Shown here piece by piece: positions 33,152-44,397 of a stretch of DNA of 64,000 bases. The DNA comes from Nilaparvata lugens (taxonomy: Eukaryota; Arthropoda; Insecta; Hemiptera; Delphacidae), in assembly GCF_014356525.2 (NCBI RefSeq), contig NC_052511.1, positions 9,692,638-9,756,637 of the forward strand. The letters are read 5' to 3'. The notes beneath the pieces were generated by a model that saw only the letters and a list, made by a program, of their open reading frames with translations, did no database searches and was not told the origin of the DNA. A program made the translations under genes and the position numbers. Each line of letters starts with the position of its first letter. Position 1 is the stretch's first letter.

Positions 33152-33677
33152 TGTATGATTTTTGAGAAATTTGAAATACATTTGAAATTTGCTCTTCCAT
33201 GAAAACATTAGCAAAAACAAATAAGAGTACATCTGTACAAACGCAATAGCAAAAAGAGAAAATTTTCTAGAAATTATTATTCATTTTTGTAAACTTCCAG
33301 TACGAAGCTTGGATGTCATTTATTGAAGTTTTTCAGTTTATCACACGACAGTTCATAAACTATCGAAAATTTGGGAGAAAAATGGTTTTGGATTAATTCT
33401 GGTATTTCCCTCCAAATCATTTTTTCGATTTTTTAATGATGTGTAAATGAAATAGTTTGGCATCTTCATATACTACACTCTTTAAATTTCTAGCAGTTAG
33501 AATTGGAGATGTGAATTTTGTGAAATGTTTAGCATATTGATTGATGAATGTGATGGAGATTATTTCTTTGGAATATTAACTTGGAAATATTCATATTGGA
33601 ATCAAATATTTTATCCATGATCATTAAATTAATTATTTTATTAATATTATTGTCTCGGCTATACTTCCAACTATCCT
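33152..33677. other. AT-rich stretch, nothing recognised
   Basis: No gene or repeat found. Confidence 0.35.
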
Positions 33678-33680
33678 TAA

Positions 33681-33843
33681 CCGCGTACAGATTTACGCAC
33701 CGCGAACATGAGCAATTCACTTTTAATCAGCTGACTATATCTGTATTTTAACAGAAACGGTAAGATACAGATATAAAAAGCTTGGCATCAGCTGATTAAA
33801 AGTGAATTGCTCATGTTCGCGGCGCGTAAATCTGTACGCACCT
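33681..33843 (-). mobile_element. AGGTGCG MITE, copy 2
   Basis: Same arms as 6652-6816 with the asymmetric centre inverted, so the insertion is in the other direction. Flanks taa and tca suggest a decayed 3-bp duplication; the left terminus is mutated (ccgcgtac). Confidence 0.82.
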
Positions 33844-34330
33844 TCAGCTATACTTCAGTCGAATCGGAATGGGAAAACAGCATGGTATTTATGAGAGACA
33901 TAATTAATTGAGAAATTTTCATAATAATTGAGGAATGAACCATGAATCAAATTCAATCAATTGTTACATCATTTTATCAAGGTTCACTTGAGAAAAAGAA
34001 TGGATTGAAAAGGGCCGATGGAATATCATGAGGAGAGTGAAATGAGAGATGCCATTTCTCCCAAATGCTGAGGAATTGAGAATTATTATTATCAAACAAA
34101 GATCCAAATTAGATGGTGTCAAATACCTAGAGCTTCTTTCTAGCTTTTCTCCCTGCTATCAATCTTTTTTTGACAGAGGTCTTAGAGGCGGCAGGCATTT
34201 GTTTTGGATCTATTTTCAATAACACTATCAAAATATCATGATATTAATTCGCAATACTGGATATATTATTGAATAGATGGTGGATATGGAAAAGATTTGA
34301 AAGTAGAATGAATTTTGTCATTGATAAAGA
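33844..34330. other. AT-rich stretch, nothing recognised
   Basis: No gene or repeat found. Confidence 0.35.
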
Positions 34331-35100
34331 AGCGCACATAGAAAAAGAGACTCATAGCTTCCTCAGTAGCGTTTCAACAAATCCAAAGTTTTGGCAACAG
34401 TTGCCGAAAATGAAAAAGGAGTAGACGAGCCGCCCAATTAGTATGAAGCGGATACCACATAAATCGAGAGCGCTGGTTAAAAATGACTATTTCGGCGGTG
34501 TCTGTCTGGAGATTCCGCGCTTGAAATCCAACTTTCAAGCTCCAAATCTCTTGGAATCTGTTGCTCATCGTTTTGCGTTCGCCATTCAATGCTGAACCAT
34601 CCTGGGGCGGCTTAATGCTTCGCGTACCGGCTGTGACTTATTACTTATTAATCTCCAACAGTTCTAAGCCGTCGCGGAATTGTTAGGTTAATTATAACTT
34701 TCTGGATGCCATATTGGTGGTGGAAAGCCTGAGGGAAGCAGAGGGTTCGATTCCTGCTGCTTCAGATGCACATCCTTGTCTAGGGGAGGGGAACAACCCT
34801 AAATCCTGACGGGATATAGAGGTGGGATCGTCGTACTGGGGGGATGTATCCCTGAGGCACCCCTCCCAACTCGAAAGGGGTGAGCAGAACCGTTCTATAC
34901 GCAATTTCGAAATCGTTTTCGCGTAGAAACACAGTCATAATTAGAGAGCCATTAATATTACAAACCTATGAGCGCGGGGATGGAGACAGACGTATAGCTA
35001 TGCACCCCTTTAATTCTTTAACCCTCCTCACGATTGTGATGAGTTATTATCTTTTCAGCGGAGGCGTTAGAACAGAGTGCAGATGAGGAATTAGCTGTGG
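34331..35100. other. Less AT-rich unique block, no gene assigned
   Basis: Frames at 34374-34589 and 34692-34904 (minus) and 34880-35086 (plus) are unrecognised. A B-box-like ggttcgattcc (34745-34755) lacks a well-spaced A box. The block could be conserved unique DNA or an old retroposon (34.69-34.89 kb). Confidence 0.3.
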
Positions 35101-35333
35101 AAGAAAGTGGAGAAAGGGATGACTCAAGAAACAATGATTAGAAAAGTGCCTCTTGTGGTTTTTCTTTTTAATTTTCTGTCCTCCCTACTGAAAACGAGAC
35201 TCTCACTTCTTTCTTTCATTATTCTTTGTGTGGGTTCATTCACTCATCCTCCCGGTCATGAATAGGCCTACTCATTTTCAATTCTGTTTGGGAATTCACA
35301 GGTGACATTGATTGCTATAATTATGCTCGTGTA

Positions 35334-35645
35334 TAGACAGTTACACACACATAGATTTTGACGTTCAAAATTTTTTGCTGTCCTTATAAATTCTATTAAG
35401 GTGCGTACAGATTTACGTGCCGCGAACATGAGCAATTCACTTTTAATCAGCTGATGCCGAGCTTCTTATATCTGTATCTTACCGTTTCTGTAAAAATACA
35501 GATATAGTCAGCTGATTAAAAGTGAATTGCTCATGTTCGCGGCGCGTATATCTGTAAGCACCTTTAGATTAGAATAAATATGATGTTTGTTAATTTACCT
35601 TTGATCTGGTAGAATTCATAGCAAAAGAAAAACGATGTGTGTGCT
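35334..35645 (+). mobile_element. ACACACATC-type MITE, copy 2, split by an AGGTGCG MITE
   Basis: Left half acagttacacacacatagat..tgtccttataaattcta and right half ttagattagaataaatatga..aaacgatgtgtgtg, interrupted at 35399-35563. The adjacent copy 3 shows the uninterrupted ctattagatta. Confidence 0.75.
35399..35563 (+). mobile_element. AGGTGCG MITE, copy 3, nested, TTA target duplication
   Basis: 165 bp, TTA at 35396-35398 and 35564-35566. The host element reads ctaTTAgat at the corresponding place in sister copies (5213 and 35701), so the TTA duplication is proven by comparison. Confidence 0.92.
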
Positions 35646-35814
35646 AGGCTACCTACACACACATCAATTTTGTTTAACGATTTTTTGCCGAACTTATAAA
35701 TGCTATTAGATTAAACAAATGATGTTTGTCAAGCTCCGTTTAATCTGATAGAATTCATAAGGACGGCAAAATATCGTTCGAACAAAAATCGGATGTGTGT
35801 GTAAACTGGCTTTA
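35646..35814 (+). mobile_element. ACACACATC-type MITE, copy 3
   Basis: Palindromic ends cctacacacacatcaatttt and aaaaatcggatgtgtgtgta. The interior tgccgaacttataaatgcta, ttagatt. It directly abuts copy 2. Confidence 0.75.
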
Positions 35815-35821
35815 CTGCTTT

Positions 35822-36143
35822 AATTGCTTGTTTCTGGAAGTCATTTTCCTCAATCAATGGAAATTCAAACAAAAACATAAACGGTGGTGTGGGGTCTGGC
35901 AAACCCAGGGATTTACGTTTTTGAATATTGACAATACTGGTAACCAGTAACCTTCAGACACACAGTAGCTTCCAGTCAGACAGTTGCAAGAACTTCTACG
36001 TTACGTGTGTGTGTTTCAATCATTCAAATGTTTTTATTATAAGTTGAAGTGGCTCTGGGGTATGTCAGACCCCACCTCACCGTTTATGTTTTCTGTTCGA
36101 ATTTCCATTGATTGAGAAAAATGACTCCCAGAAACAAACAATT
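35822..36143. mobile_element. Foldback element with ~80-bp arms
   Basis: Arms aattgcttgtttctggaagt, cattttcctcaatcaatgga..ggtggtgtggggtctg and complement cagaccccacctcaccg..aaacaaacaatt. The single-copy centre is ~160 bp with a gtgtgtgtgt run. No target duplication clear; no ORF. Confidence 0.75.
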
Positions 36144-36660
36144 CAGTGTAATGACCCAGATTTTGTAGATAATATATTCAATGAACTAGAAAATGATTTG
36201 GAAATAATAATAAACAGTCCTTTAAGAGTCACTTCACTCTCCCCAAGACAAAGTTAGACAACTCTTAAACTAACTCTTGAGAATTGAAGTATTTTTGAAG
36301 TTTTTTTTTCATTATAAACCTATTAAATTTTGAACTATCAAATCCTGGGTCACATCTATCATGATGTCTTTCGATCTTACTTATGACCAATATTGCTGTG
36401 GGGTGGAGAGGTGGTGTTTTGACAGATCACATGACGGACTTGGTGGCATGCTCCATTCTAGGTCGTTGTCATCTGTGATCGGATCTGAGTGGGATCCGAA
36501 CGCCGGAAAGCTGCATGATGAGTAATAAAGAAGCATTGTTTTGGCTCAATCCGGTCTATTCTTCCCTCTATTTCTCCTCTCCCATCAATACCTTTTTACG
36601 ACTATTGTATTGTTTGTTCTATCCAATAAATAAATAGATATAAATTCAATAATAATAATA
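36144..36660 (+). other. Unique stretch ending in a LINE-like tail
   Basis: 36.36-36.60 kb is less AT-rich (gatcggatctgagtgggatc; gaacgccggaaagctgcatg) and ends ccaataaataaatagataaa, an AATAAA plus tetranucleotide tail. It may be the 3' UTR of an unidentified retroposon. Confidence 0.35.
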
Positions 36661-36755
36661 ATTTCAATTTCAATTTATTTTCATTTAAATTTACATAGTA
36701 CCATATACATACAGTGTTTTGTTGCTCCTCTAGCTTAAAGCTTATTGAGTAGTAT

Positions 36756-37030
36756 CATAGAGAAACAATAGCTAAAGTAGATATCCCATGGTATAGGGCG
36801 TTTATGTCGCAGCTTTTACTGTTATCTCAAGCCGATTACTGCCGATTATTGTCAATTTTTACTGTTTTGACCGGGTAAGAGTGTATGAACGGCACAATAT
36901 GAGAGACTACGAGCGTCATAAAGCTTCATGGGAAAGAACTACGTAGACTATCGGCTTGAGATAACAGTAAAAGTTGCGACATAAACGCCCTATACCATGG
37001 GATATCCATTTATGCTATTGTTTCTCTATG
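36756..37030. mobile_element. CATAGAG foldback MITE, 7-bp target duplication
   Basis: 275 bp; arms CATAGAGAAACAATAGC..GATATCCCATGGTATAGGGC..and complement ending GTTTCTCTATG. Flanked by gtagtat at 36749-36755 and 37031-37037. It shares the CATAG start and the 7-bp duplication with the CATAGCC family but no interior. Confidence 0.82.
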
Positions 37031-37037
37031 GTAGTAT

Positions 37038-37380
37038 TGAAATTTCATTCTACATCATAATAGTTATACATTCTATAATAATACTACAAATGAAAATGTC
37101 TGTAAAGTGTTCAATAAATTAAATTAAAAGTCTATTATAGTTTCATCTGGGATTTGATATTCAAAGTTCTAATTATTTCTACCACTTGAATCACAACATT
37201 AGTCACTCTATAATCTACTAAATCGGTGCTCAACCTTGCCAACATTATTGTCTCTTGCATAATAATAATAATAATAATAGTAATAGTAATAATAATACTG
37301 ATGAATTAATTTATTTTCAATTTTTTGCAGTATATACAGAGCATGAAATCACTATAGTTACGGACTATATAATTAAGACT
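37038..37380. other. AT-rich stretch with (AAT)n
   Basis: (aataat)n with atagtaatagt variants at 37259-37301. No gene seen. Confidence 0.5.
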
Positions 37381-38420
37381 TGATTTTTTTGTATTTTTCT
37401 TCCATAATTCTCATCAATTATCACTCCACTTACTTCACTCACTCAATTCACTTTCTGCAGAAAGGACCTTTTTCTCTCTTTTTTCATGTATTCCTTTCGC
37501 TACACTATTCCCTCCTTCTACTGCTCCAACCTCTTCTCCGACTCTACACATTTTCCCTCTCCAATTCCTCTCCTTCTTCATTCTCCATCTCTTCCTCCCC
37601 TGGTTTCATCTACTCTCACTGGATCCTCCAATTCCTCCTCACACTATTCCACCACATCTTTCATCTTTCCATCTTCTCCCGCATCTCCTATTACTCCGCC
37701 TTATATTAGACCTTCAATCATCCACCAGCCAGTAACATTTGTTCGTAATTAATACGACTGCGTTGATACTACAAAGATGAATGGCTCGGGTAATTAGCGA
37801 ACTGAGATCGCATTAATCCTATTTTACAATGTCTTATATTCGCTGGAACAGAGACTTCTCATGAGAGAAAGCTCCACTAGGATACTCCCACTCAATTCTA
37901 TCTCTCTCTTTCTTACTTTATAACTCCTCACTCTCTCCTATTTCTATCTCTCTCTCTTTCTCCCTCCATAACTTCTTCCTCCCTTCATCCCCACACTCCA
38001 TAACTCCTTACTCTACTATTTCTATCTCTCTCTCTCTTTCTCCCTCCATAACTTCTTCCACTCCTCCTCATTCATCCTTCTAAACCCCCTCCGTACCCTC
38101 AAAACCCTTAAATAGTGCCGTCAAACCCTCAAACCACAAACTTTGAAGCTCTCTCCAGCCGCCAAGCAGCGAACTAACTAATCTGCCCCACTCACAATAG
38201 CTTCATCTGACTCTCGGTTATTCAAATTTCAGCAGTAAATAAATAAAGACATTGTGGCGGTGTGGTCTTAGCTTACCACTCAGCTTACTAACTTGCCGTT
38301 AGACGTTGAATAACAAACTTGATCCTGGTAATATAGCCGTATCACTTTATACGCCACTCGACACCGTTAGCACCGTTTAGTATTATACTACTTAACTCTT
38401 GTTATAAACGGGGATGAATG
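37381..38420. other. Pyrimidine-rich, less AT-rich unique block
   Basis: Strong CT skew on the plus strand, including a duplicated tctatctctctctctttctc, cctccataacttcttcc (~37.94 and 38.02 kb). Plus frames at 37380-37752 are Ser/Phe/Pro low-complexity. 38.25-38.40 kb (ggcggtgtggtcttagctta; gccactcgacaccgttagca) is less simple and could be conserved. No gene assigned. Confidence 0.35.
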
Positions 38421-38594
38421 GAATATCATAAAATTAAGCGCACAATAATTGAGAGTTGATGAGATTTTTTTATCAATGTTGAAGTTTGAAACACTCAGGA
38501 ATATTTACTCTGGTAGGAAGAAGTGAATGATGATATTTTTCATTTCTCAATTAGTTCGTTTTTAGCATATTAATAGAACAAATTAAAAATCTAA

Positions 38595-38759
38595 AGCTGC
38601 GTACAGATTAACGCGCCGCGAACATGAGAAATTCACTTTTAATCAGCTGATGCCAAGCTTTTTATATCTGTATCTTACCGTTTTTGTAAAAATAGAGATA
38701 TAATCAGCTGATTTAAAATGAATTGCTCATGTTCGCGGCGCGTATATCTGTACGCACCT
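38595..38759 (+). mobile_element. AGGTGCG MITE, copy 4, TAA target duplication
   Basis: 165 bp with TAA at 38592-38594 and 38760-38762. The left terminus reads AGCTGCG (one change). Confidence 0.88.
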
Positions 38760-38762
38760 TAA

Positions 38763-39609
38763 GAAAGGTAATTAAATTCTTCACTCGATAATGGCATAAT
38801 AACCGAAACAGTCGTAAATAAACCATTCAAGAAAGGGTACTTGGATTTTTCTTCAATTTTAGAGTAGACATTGATAAAAAAGATGATTCGTTATTGATAT
38901 ATCAATAATTGGTAGGCCTATTGATGAATCAAAAACAAAATTCCTGCATTTTAATTATAGAAGAGCGGTGGTAATATTCTAGATTGGATACCAAACTTTG
39001 CTCGAATAATTATATCTCCCATATGGCACAATTCCATCCTATTCTGATATTCTTATCCATAGTATGCTATAGCTTTCAAACATGATGTTTCAAGTTGTAC
39101 AAGATTACAAATAGCCCACACCATAGAATAAGTAAACTAAGTAAGACCATAGACTAAGTGAGTAAGGGTAGACCTGTGCCCATACGTACTCACTGTGAGT
39201 TGGAATCTATTTATTGAAAGATGCTGGATCATACCTGGAAACAAAAACAAAAATTTATTAGAAAAGTCTACATTATAGTCAATTTATTAATGTGTTGCAG
39301 ATTGTGATATTCTAGAGGAGACACTTTCCCATCACAAGAGAAAAAACAGCTTGAACAAAATTATATCTTTGAAAATTCTATATCCTTTTGGAACTGAAGA
39401 ATTCCCTGCTCCATTGATACAAAGTTATAATCATAGGCTACTCTCCTTTCAGAATGATCTCGAATGATATCCATCATGTTGATAGATATTCACAACTTCT
39501 TCACTAATAACATTTTTTTGTCAGGAGGATGCACACTTGACGATTGTCGTAAATAGATAAAAGTATTTCAGTTTCTAGATTAATATCTCTTTTGCTCACA
39601 GTGACTAGT
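38763..39609. other. AT-rich stretch, nothing recognised
   Basis: No gene. A fragment at 38.79-38.83 kb (aatggcataataaccgaaac) weakly recalls the foldback-12 core. Confidence 0.35.
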
Positions 39610-40730
39610 TATGTCAATAATTATCAGAGAAGCGAACTGAGAATACTATAATGTACCAAGCATTCTAGTATTAGAGAGCCCAATCTTTTATTATTTTCTT
39701 GAGTAGCAGTTATTTGAGGAGGGAATGAATACTGTTATATTATCAGGAAAGCGAACTGAGTATACAATAATATGTTTCAAGTATTCTATAGTATTAGGTA
39801 GATAAGGTAATCTTTAGGTATCAGTATTAGGTGATCTTTCATTTTCTTGAGTAGCTGTTATTTGGGGGAGGGAATGAATACTGTTATATTATAAGAAAAG
39901 CGAACTGAGTCTACAATAATATGTTTCAAGTATTCTATAGTATCAGGTAGCCCAATCTTTGATTTTATTAATTATCTGTTATTTGGGGAGAAAATGAATA
40001 CAATCGATTCATAATCCGTTGAAATTTATCTAACCCAATATTAATTTATCCCATCACATGGATGTCCCGTTCATTCTTGAATAAGAATACCGTACTTCCT
40101 TGGAAAGCAGTTATTCAAGAAAAAATAATATATTGTCAGTACTCTAGTATTAAGTAGCCCAATCTTTTATTTTCTTGAGTAGCTGTTATTTGGGGAGAGA
40201 ATGAATACAATCGATTCATAATCCGTTGAAATTTATCTAACCCAATATTTTATCCCATCAAGGATGTCCCGTTCATTCTTGAATAAGAATACCGTACTTC
40301 CTTGGAAAGCTGTTATTCAAGAAGAAAATAATATATTCTTAGTACTCTAGTATTAGGTAGCCCAATCTTTGATTTAATTGAGTAGCTGTTATTTGGGGAG
40401 AGAATGAATACAATCGATTCATAATCCGTTGAAATTTATCTAACCCAATATTTTATCCCATCACAAGGATGTCCCGTTCATTCCTGAATAAGAATACCGT
40501 ACTTCCTTGGAAAGCTGTTATTCAAGAAGAAAATAATATATTCTTAGTACTCTAGTATTAGGTAGCCCAATCTTTGATTTAATTGAGTAGCTGTTATTTG
40601 GGGAGAGAATGAATACAATCGATTCATAATCCGTTGAAATTTATTTTACACAATATTTTACCGTGGATCTCCCGTTCTTTCTGGGATAAAAATATTGTAT
40701 TTCCTTGGAAAGCTGTTATCCTAGAAGAAA
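39610..40730 (+). repeat. ~205-bp tandem satellite array
   Basis: The marker cgattcataatccgttgaaa recurs at about 40004, 40211, 40416 and 40618 (spacings ~207, 205, 202). Each unit also has tgtcccgttcattc.tgaata, accgtacttccttggaaagc and agtattaggtagcccaatct. Three more diverged, shorter units (aaagcgaactgag..ggaatgaatactgttatatt) lie at 39610-39990. The last unit decays at 40640-40730. Confidence 0.9.
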
Positions 40731-41470
40731 ATGGGTGAATTGGAGAACAAATTCGGTGAAAGATGCGAAAGAAATTTGGAAACCGTAGCAGATGGCGAGT
40801 GGTCATGGAAGAATGTATTTTATAGATGTAGCAATTAACTGGCTACGAGTTTACCAGAGAAGCGCGAGATGGGAGATGGTGTAGTGGTGGAAAAGGTTGA
40901 GAATTAATTACAGAAGTGGCTCGAAGAAGAACAGAGGGATGAAGGATGAGGAGGGGAAAGGAGTCGGCCCCCCTCCCCTCGCACCATCCATTATATTCTG
41001 GTATGATGAGAGCTACAAGGCGGAATAAAAGATGAACAACATACTCGAATTAAAACTGTTGTTTCACCCCAACTTTCCCAAATAAACTTTATTACTAATG
41101 AGGTTGGAAAGGGATGAAAAATCGAGTAAAGGGTGGACGGGACAGAGAGGGAGTGCGGGCCTCTTTTGGCCCCTCTTTTTTCTTCTTCACTGGCAACTTG
41201 CTTAGAGACGCCGGCTGCTTGTGACAGGGATATATAGAGCTCTACGGACCAGGGCAACTGAAGTGGAATATAGATTAACTTTGGTGAAGAGAAAGGAATG
41301 CAAGGGGGAATTATGATGAAATTTTGTGGCGAAGAGGATGTTGGTAAGACTGAGATAAGGATGAGGATGGTAGGTTGGTAGACATTCAGTATTATAGTGC
41401 TGTTTCAATGGACGTGAAAGTACTAGATGGTCATAGGAAAACTATTCCATCATAACAAGGAACTATAGAA
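40731..41470. other. Less AT-rich unique block, no gene assigned
   Basis: Purine-skewed (gaggatgaggatggtagg) with minus frames at 40991-41257 and 41202-41408 lacking known motifs. Confidence 0.3.
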
Positions 41471-42035
41471 TTATTTAACCTCGACACATATATTATATAG
41501 TGAGGTATCATTTTTGTAAACACTGAATATTGTTATATATTGAAAATATATGAAAAAAAAAATAATGTATGAATTTATGAATAAACTCCTCTGGATGTGT
41601 CGTCCAACATCCAGAGAAATTATTATTATTATTATTATTATTGAGAACTGAAGTTTCTCTATCATCTTGAAGTATTTGATGTTATAGTAGTGTTGGAAGG
41701 CAGCTGTAGTGAAGTTATACGGCACTGAGAAAGATAGAACAACGTTGCCGATCCTCACTGTCTTGCCAATGCCTTCTTGATGACTGTAGCTGATACAGGT
41801 TTTAATTCTATTATGTTTAACGAGCAATTTCATATTTTCATATCTGGTTATTAATCTAATTATATCTGCGAAATTATGTATGAATGAATGAATAAATGAC
41901 AGTGAACTTGTAGATGAAATAATAAGGTTGTCCTTGTGCTATTTTTCTTCAAATTTAGGTGATGACACCGTCCAAGATAAAGTTAGTTTTTCACGTACGA
42001 TTCCTATAGATTATTAGTTTAAAATAAACATCCCC
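41471..42035. other. AT-rich stretch with GATATT-repeat and tail fragments
   Basis: The minus frame 41471-41833 (120 codons) includes a run of Ile from (att)n at 41616-41641 and is unrecognised. 41803-41850 (attctattatgtttaacgag, caatttc) matches the 5' end of the GATATT repeat. 41871-41896 is a gaatgaatgaataaatg tail. Confidence 0.4.
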
Positions 42036-42232
42036 AATCAATGGAGGGAGCATGTTCAAAGAATGTCAGCTGAATGAATACCATTTAAAGTCTTTAATAT
42101 CATCAGCCAGTAGGCAAAAGAGATGTTGGCAGACCACGCAAGCGGTGGCAATAATAGGATTTTTTATGTTTATTTGAATAATTGGCTAGATGTAAGTCGA
42201 AACAGGTTAAAGCCTAATCCTTGTTTCTAAGA
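42036..42232 (+). pseudogene. LINE ORF2 C-terminus, degenerate
   Basis: NQWREHVQRMSAE, stop, IPFKVFNIISQ, stop. After a shift GKRDVGRPRKRWQ, stop, then ..aacaggttaaagcctaatcc, ttg. These are the same motifs as the relics at 27.1 and 55.0 kb. It ends directly in a (GAA)n tract. Confidence 0.8.
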
Positions 42233-42417
42233 AGAAGAAGAAGAAGGAGAAGGAGAAAAAGAAGATAAGAAGAAGAAGAAGAAAAAAGAAGAAGAAGAAG
42301 AAGAATAAGAAGAAGAAGAAGAAGAAGAAAAAAGAAGAAGAAGAAGAAGAAGAAGAAGAAGAGAAGAAGAAGAAGAAGGGAGGATGAGGAGGAGGAGAAG
42401 AAGAAGAAGAAGAAATA
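42231..42417 (+). repeat. (AAG)n polypurine tract, LINE tail
   Basis: About 185 bp of pure purine except isolated T (positions near 42266 and 42306), mostly gaa/aag with gga interruptions. It starts immediately after the LINE ORF end, so it probably grew from its 3' tail. It produces the all-Phe/Ser frame on the minus strand and the poly-Arg frame on the plus. Confidence 0.9.
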
Positions 42418-43180
42418 AACATGAGAACTATAAGTATTATGGAAGAGCTCACAATGTATTCAAACTAACAAACATTTTCGGCTTTGTCCTATTTACAATT
42501 CGTTACGAAGTGACTGTCTTCCAACTAAATAGACCATTTTTTTCAGGAAACAGGATTTTGAAAGGATATGATGCGTTTACAAAGCGCCTGTTACTGTTCA
42601 AATTTTCCTCCTCTACTCTTTTCTGTCTGTCAACATCCTCTTTCTCATTTCAAATGATTCTTGAATAATAATAATTAATTAATTAATGGTTCTTGATTTA
42701 TAATTTGTGGATTGAAGTAATTTTTCTATAATTATTTTTGTTTGGATTTCTATTTTGAAATTAATTAATCTAATAAATTCAAAATTATTGTAGTACATAC
42801 ATTTTTTGGACTCAAAATAGTGTGTGAATTAAGTTATAATTTTTACATAACCTCTAGACTGTGTATTTCAAATAAAGGTTTAAAGCAGTTTTGGGCGAAT
42901 GCCTGTTGTTTTTACCTGCATTGTATCTATTATTTGTGAATAAATGGAATGAAATTAACCCCCCCCCACTCAATCACCTTGTTTGACAGCCTCCCATTAA
43001 AATACTCTGTAATCTTTTGAAATGAATAACAAAGAATTGGATAATAGAAAATAAGAATCACAATCAGGTTTCTCATTTATAATTTCCACCTTCTGAATAG
43101 ATCCAAAATTAGAAATCTGTTGTAAAAATATTAATGGAGAACCTTTTACTATCCAAATAACATCTTTATTCCTCCAGCCC
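42418..43180. other. Unique stretch including a LINE 3' tail at 42.82-42.96 kb
   Basis: 42835-42955 has acataacctctagactgtgt, ttaaagcagttttgggcgaa, tgcctgttg and tgtgaataaatggaatg, the common tail. A (C)9 run follows at 42960. No gene. Confidence 0.45.
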
Positions 43181-43538
43181 TCTCAGTTACGTATTGCAAA
43201 TTCAAATAGCGTTTGCTCAGTACTTGAGTAAATAGAGAGAGAAGGCAAAGGTTTAAGAAGCTTTTCAAGATTTTCGCTGGCTGTTTTTCAGCTTTTGTAA
43301 CTGCAAAAACAAACAAAGCCATGCATATTTTCTTTCTTGGGGAAACAGTGCGCGCGTTCTGGGGGAATCCAGCAGAGGCTCAGGATTAACATTGTACGAG
43401 TAGGATGACTCTTGACGCGTGTATAAGAATGTAATTTATGAGGCAAACTTTCAGATGAGTTTCAGTTGTGGAACGGCAAATCTCCAAAACTCATTCTCTC
43501 TCCTATTATCTTTATCAAGTTTTCTTCTTAATTTCCTT
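43181..43538. other. Unique stretch, no gene recognised
   Basis: Less AT-rich near 43.33-43.42 kb (cagtgcgcgcgttctggggg). No exon called. Confidence 0.3.
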
Positions 43539-43680
43539 CTTCTTCTTCTTCTTCTTCTTCTTCTTCTTCTTCTTCTTCTTCTTCTTCTCCTTCCCCTTCT
43601 CCTTCTCCTTCTCCTTCTCCTTCTCCTTCTCCTTCTCCTTCTCCTTTTCCTTCTCCTTTTCCTTCTCCTTCTCCTTCTAA
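43539..43680 (+). repeat. (CTT)n then (CTCCTT)n polypyrimidine tract
   Basis: About 45 bp of cttctt repeats grade into ~90 bp of ccttct/ccttttcc units. The long Leu and Phe frames at 43419-43706 are translations of this tract. Confidence 0.95.
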
Positions 43681-44043
43681 TTTCTCCAATCTCTCTTCTA
43701 TTCTAGTCTCTTTCTAATCTCTCTTCCTTTCTATTCTTCATCACATTCATTCATCTATTTTCCACATCCCATCTCCATTCTACATAATACATACGGTCTG
43801 TTCTTTAGTATTGTAATATTACCCAATCAATTTCTAAAATTTTAATTAAATCCCACCCTATAACATTTGTTTCATTTATCCAATTTTAATTATTAATGCA
43901 ATATTGTATCCACTATCATTCTACATTTCATTCATCCCAAAATACTCTAAGATTCAAATCAACTAGTTTTTGAATTATTAAGTGGAGTTTCTTATTTGAA
44001 CATTAGGCTACTACGAGTTATAATTCCAAACAGCTTAAATTCA
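43681..44043. other. AT-rich stretch, nothing recognised
   Basis: No gene or repeat found. Confidence 0.35.
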
Positions 44044-44316
44044 TTACAACCCGGTCGTGTGTTAATGAGAAGGATATTTGATATCCTTCTAAAAGAATCG
44101 ACAATTATTTGTTGAAACACCGCCGATTTATGAAGTTACATCACATTATTATATTATCGTTAATCTAATTGCGTTCTATATTTATTCTCATTGATTAATT
44201 ATTTATACTTTGTGAAATTCGTTGATTAACTAGCATTATTGTCATTTGATGTGAATTAGTGTATAAGCCAGTAAATATTTTAACATACATTATACAGAAA
44301 TCTAATCTCATCTAAT
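44044..44316 (+). repeat. LINE 3' UTR, subtype 2, copy 1
   Basis: caacccggtcgtgtgttaat..aacaccgccgatttatgaag..gtgtataagccagtaaatat, ending in a taatct tail. Near-identical to 60593-60868. Confidence 0.75.
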
Positions 44317-44397
44317 CCTTCTCCTTCTCCTTTTCCTTCTACTTCTCCTCCTTCTTCTTCTTCCTCTCCTCCTTAGTCTTCTCCTTCTTCTGCTACC
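44317..44397 (+). repeat. CT-rich simple tract
   Basis: ccttctccttttccttctac and cttcttcttcc units between two LINE 3' UTRs. Confidence 0.8.

Noticed and set aside
34700..34890. A second tRNA-derived SINE or tRNA gene
   Set aside because: A good B box (ggttcgattcc) but no properly spaced A box and no second copy in the window.
38790..38835. Another foldback-12 copy
   Set aside because: Only ~20 bp resemble the core (ataataaccgaaac); no tail, palindrome or target duplication.
39610..40730. CRISPR-like array
   Set aside because: Units are long (~205 bp) and repeat throughout with no unique spacers, in eukaryotic DNA; it is a satellite.
42207..42452. Ser/Phe-rich frame and the Leu/Phe frames at 43419-43706
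   Set aside because: Translations of trinucleotide tracts.
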